NCBI GenBank assembly: GCA_900474095.1
Contig: UCOA01000058.1
Location: 1 to 64,000, forward strand
Direction: 5' to 3'
Origin: Hyphomicrobiales bacterium
GTDB lineage: Bacteria > Pseudomonadota > Alphaproteobacteria > Rhizobiales > Rhizobiaceae
Length of the DNA: 64,000 bases
The first letter of the stretch is position 1. Each line of letters begins with the position of its first letter. Below, one piece after another: positions 63,858 to 64,000 of the stretch. Below the pieces are notes generated by a model, which saw only the letters and a list, made by a program, of their open reading frames with translations, did no database searches and was not told the origin of the DNA. The position numbers were made by a program, and so were the translations under genes.

Positions 63858-64000
63858 TGTTTTCTCATTTGTGGAAAAGAACTCGGCAGGACTTCAAGCC
63901 GTCACACGCGCGTCACTTTTGCGCGCGAACAGGGTTAGAACGCCTTTTCCAATCTCACTCAATAAAAATTTCCGGCTGGCAATTGTGGTGGCATCGCCCT

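Overview
The window is about 64 kb of GC-rich chromosome from a Rhizobiales alphaproteobacterium, most likely Rhizobiaceae (Rhizobium/Agrobacterium/Ensifer type). The evidence is the gene families themselves: CtrA, SciP, ChpT, an EipA-type DUF1134 protein, RpoH, an sqdB-led sulfolipid cluster, a tol-pal cluster, Omp25/31-like outer-membrane proteins, DUF1236 and DUF4164 proteins, GANTC (CcrM) sites, TTAA-N7-TTAA (CtrA) boxes, an alphaproteobacterial serC leader and a 6S RNA beside zapA. I found no insertion sequence, prophage, CRISPR array or rRNA operon. This is mostly core chromosome with a few small insertions.

Layout. 0-6.2 kb: a zinc alcohol dehydrogenase divergent from an AraC/YqhC-type regulator, small envelope proteins, a peptidase remnant, a CAU tRNA, mnmA and a LuxR-type regulator. 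6.4-11 kb: a cell-cycle block with sciP, an acetyltransferase, fliJ-like, ctrA, a stand-alone receiver protein, chpT and eipA. 11-21.6 kb: a coiled-coil membrane protein, a SpoU methyltransferase, rluD, rpoH, a large acidic membrane protein, purA, a frameshifted LprI-like gene and an EamA transporter. 21.8-28.3 kb: serC-serA with its RNA leader, two tandem outer-membrane beta-barrel genes, and glmM. 28.5-41.2 kb: ftsH, tilS, ybgF, pal, tolB, tolA, tolR, tolQ and ybgC, all on the minus strand; a plus-strand pair (small protein plus ligD) sits between tolQ and ybgC. 41.3-45.2 kb: sqdB, sqdD and an sqdC-like gene, then a metallophosphoesterase. 45.2-48.9 kb: ruvC, ruvA and ruvB interleaved with two VapBC toxin-antitoxin pairs. 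49-56 kb: a flavin monooxygenase-like gene, yebC, secreted proteins, ymdB-type and fau genes, a LysR gene, 6S RNA, zapA and a DUF4164 gene. 56.5-62.6 kb: tkt, gap, a glycolipid-binding-domain gene, pgk and class I aldolase. 62.8-63.9 kb: a PhzF-like gene and a 51-residue membrane protein.

How the genes fit together. SciP (a CtrA inhibitor in Caulobacter), CtrA and ChpT lie within 4 kb. The likely targets nearby carry CtrA-type sites: ctrA itself, eipA (one mismatch), both outer-membrane protein genes (perfect TTAA-N7-TTAA), and half-sites at pal and tolQ. The local picture is a cell-cycle regulator next to envelope genes that it may control. The second notable feature is the ruv operon. Each toxin-antitoxin pair has its own inverted repeat at the antitoxin start and ends at the next ruv gene, once with a 4-base stop/start overlap, so expression of ruvA and ruvB may be tied to toxin-antitoxin autoregulation. 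The tkt-gap-pgk-fda cluster is a lower-glycolysis/pentose-phosphate unit, with an 11-bp-arm palindrome in front of the aldolase gene.

Limits. All identities come from reading translated sequence and recalled family features; no search was run. Start codons were chosen from Shine-Dalgarno spacing and homolog length and may differ by a few codons.
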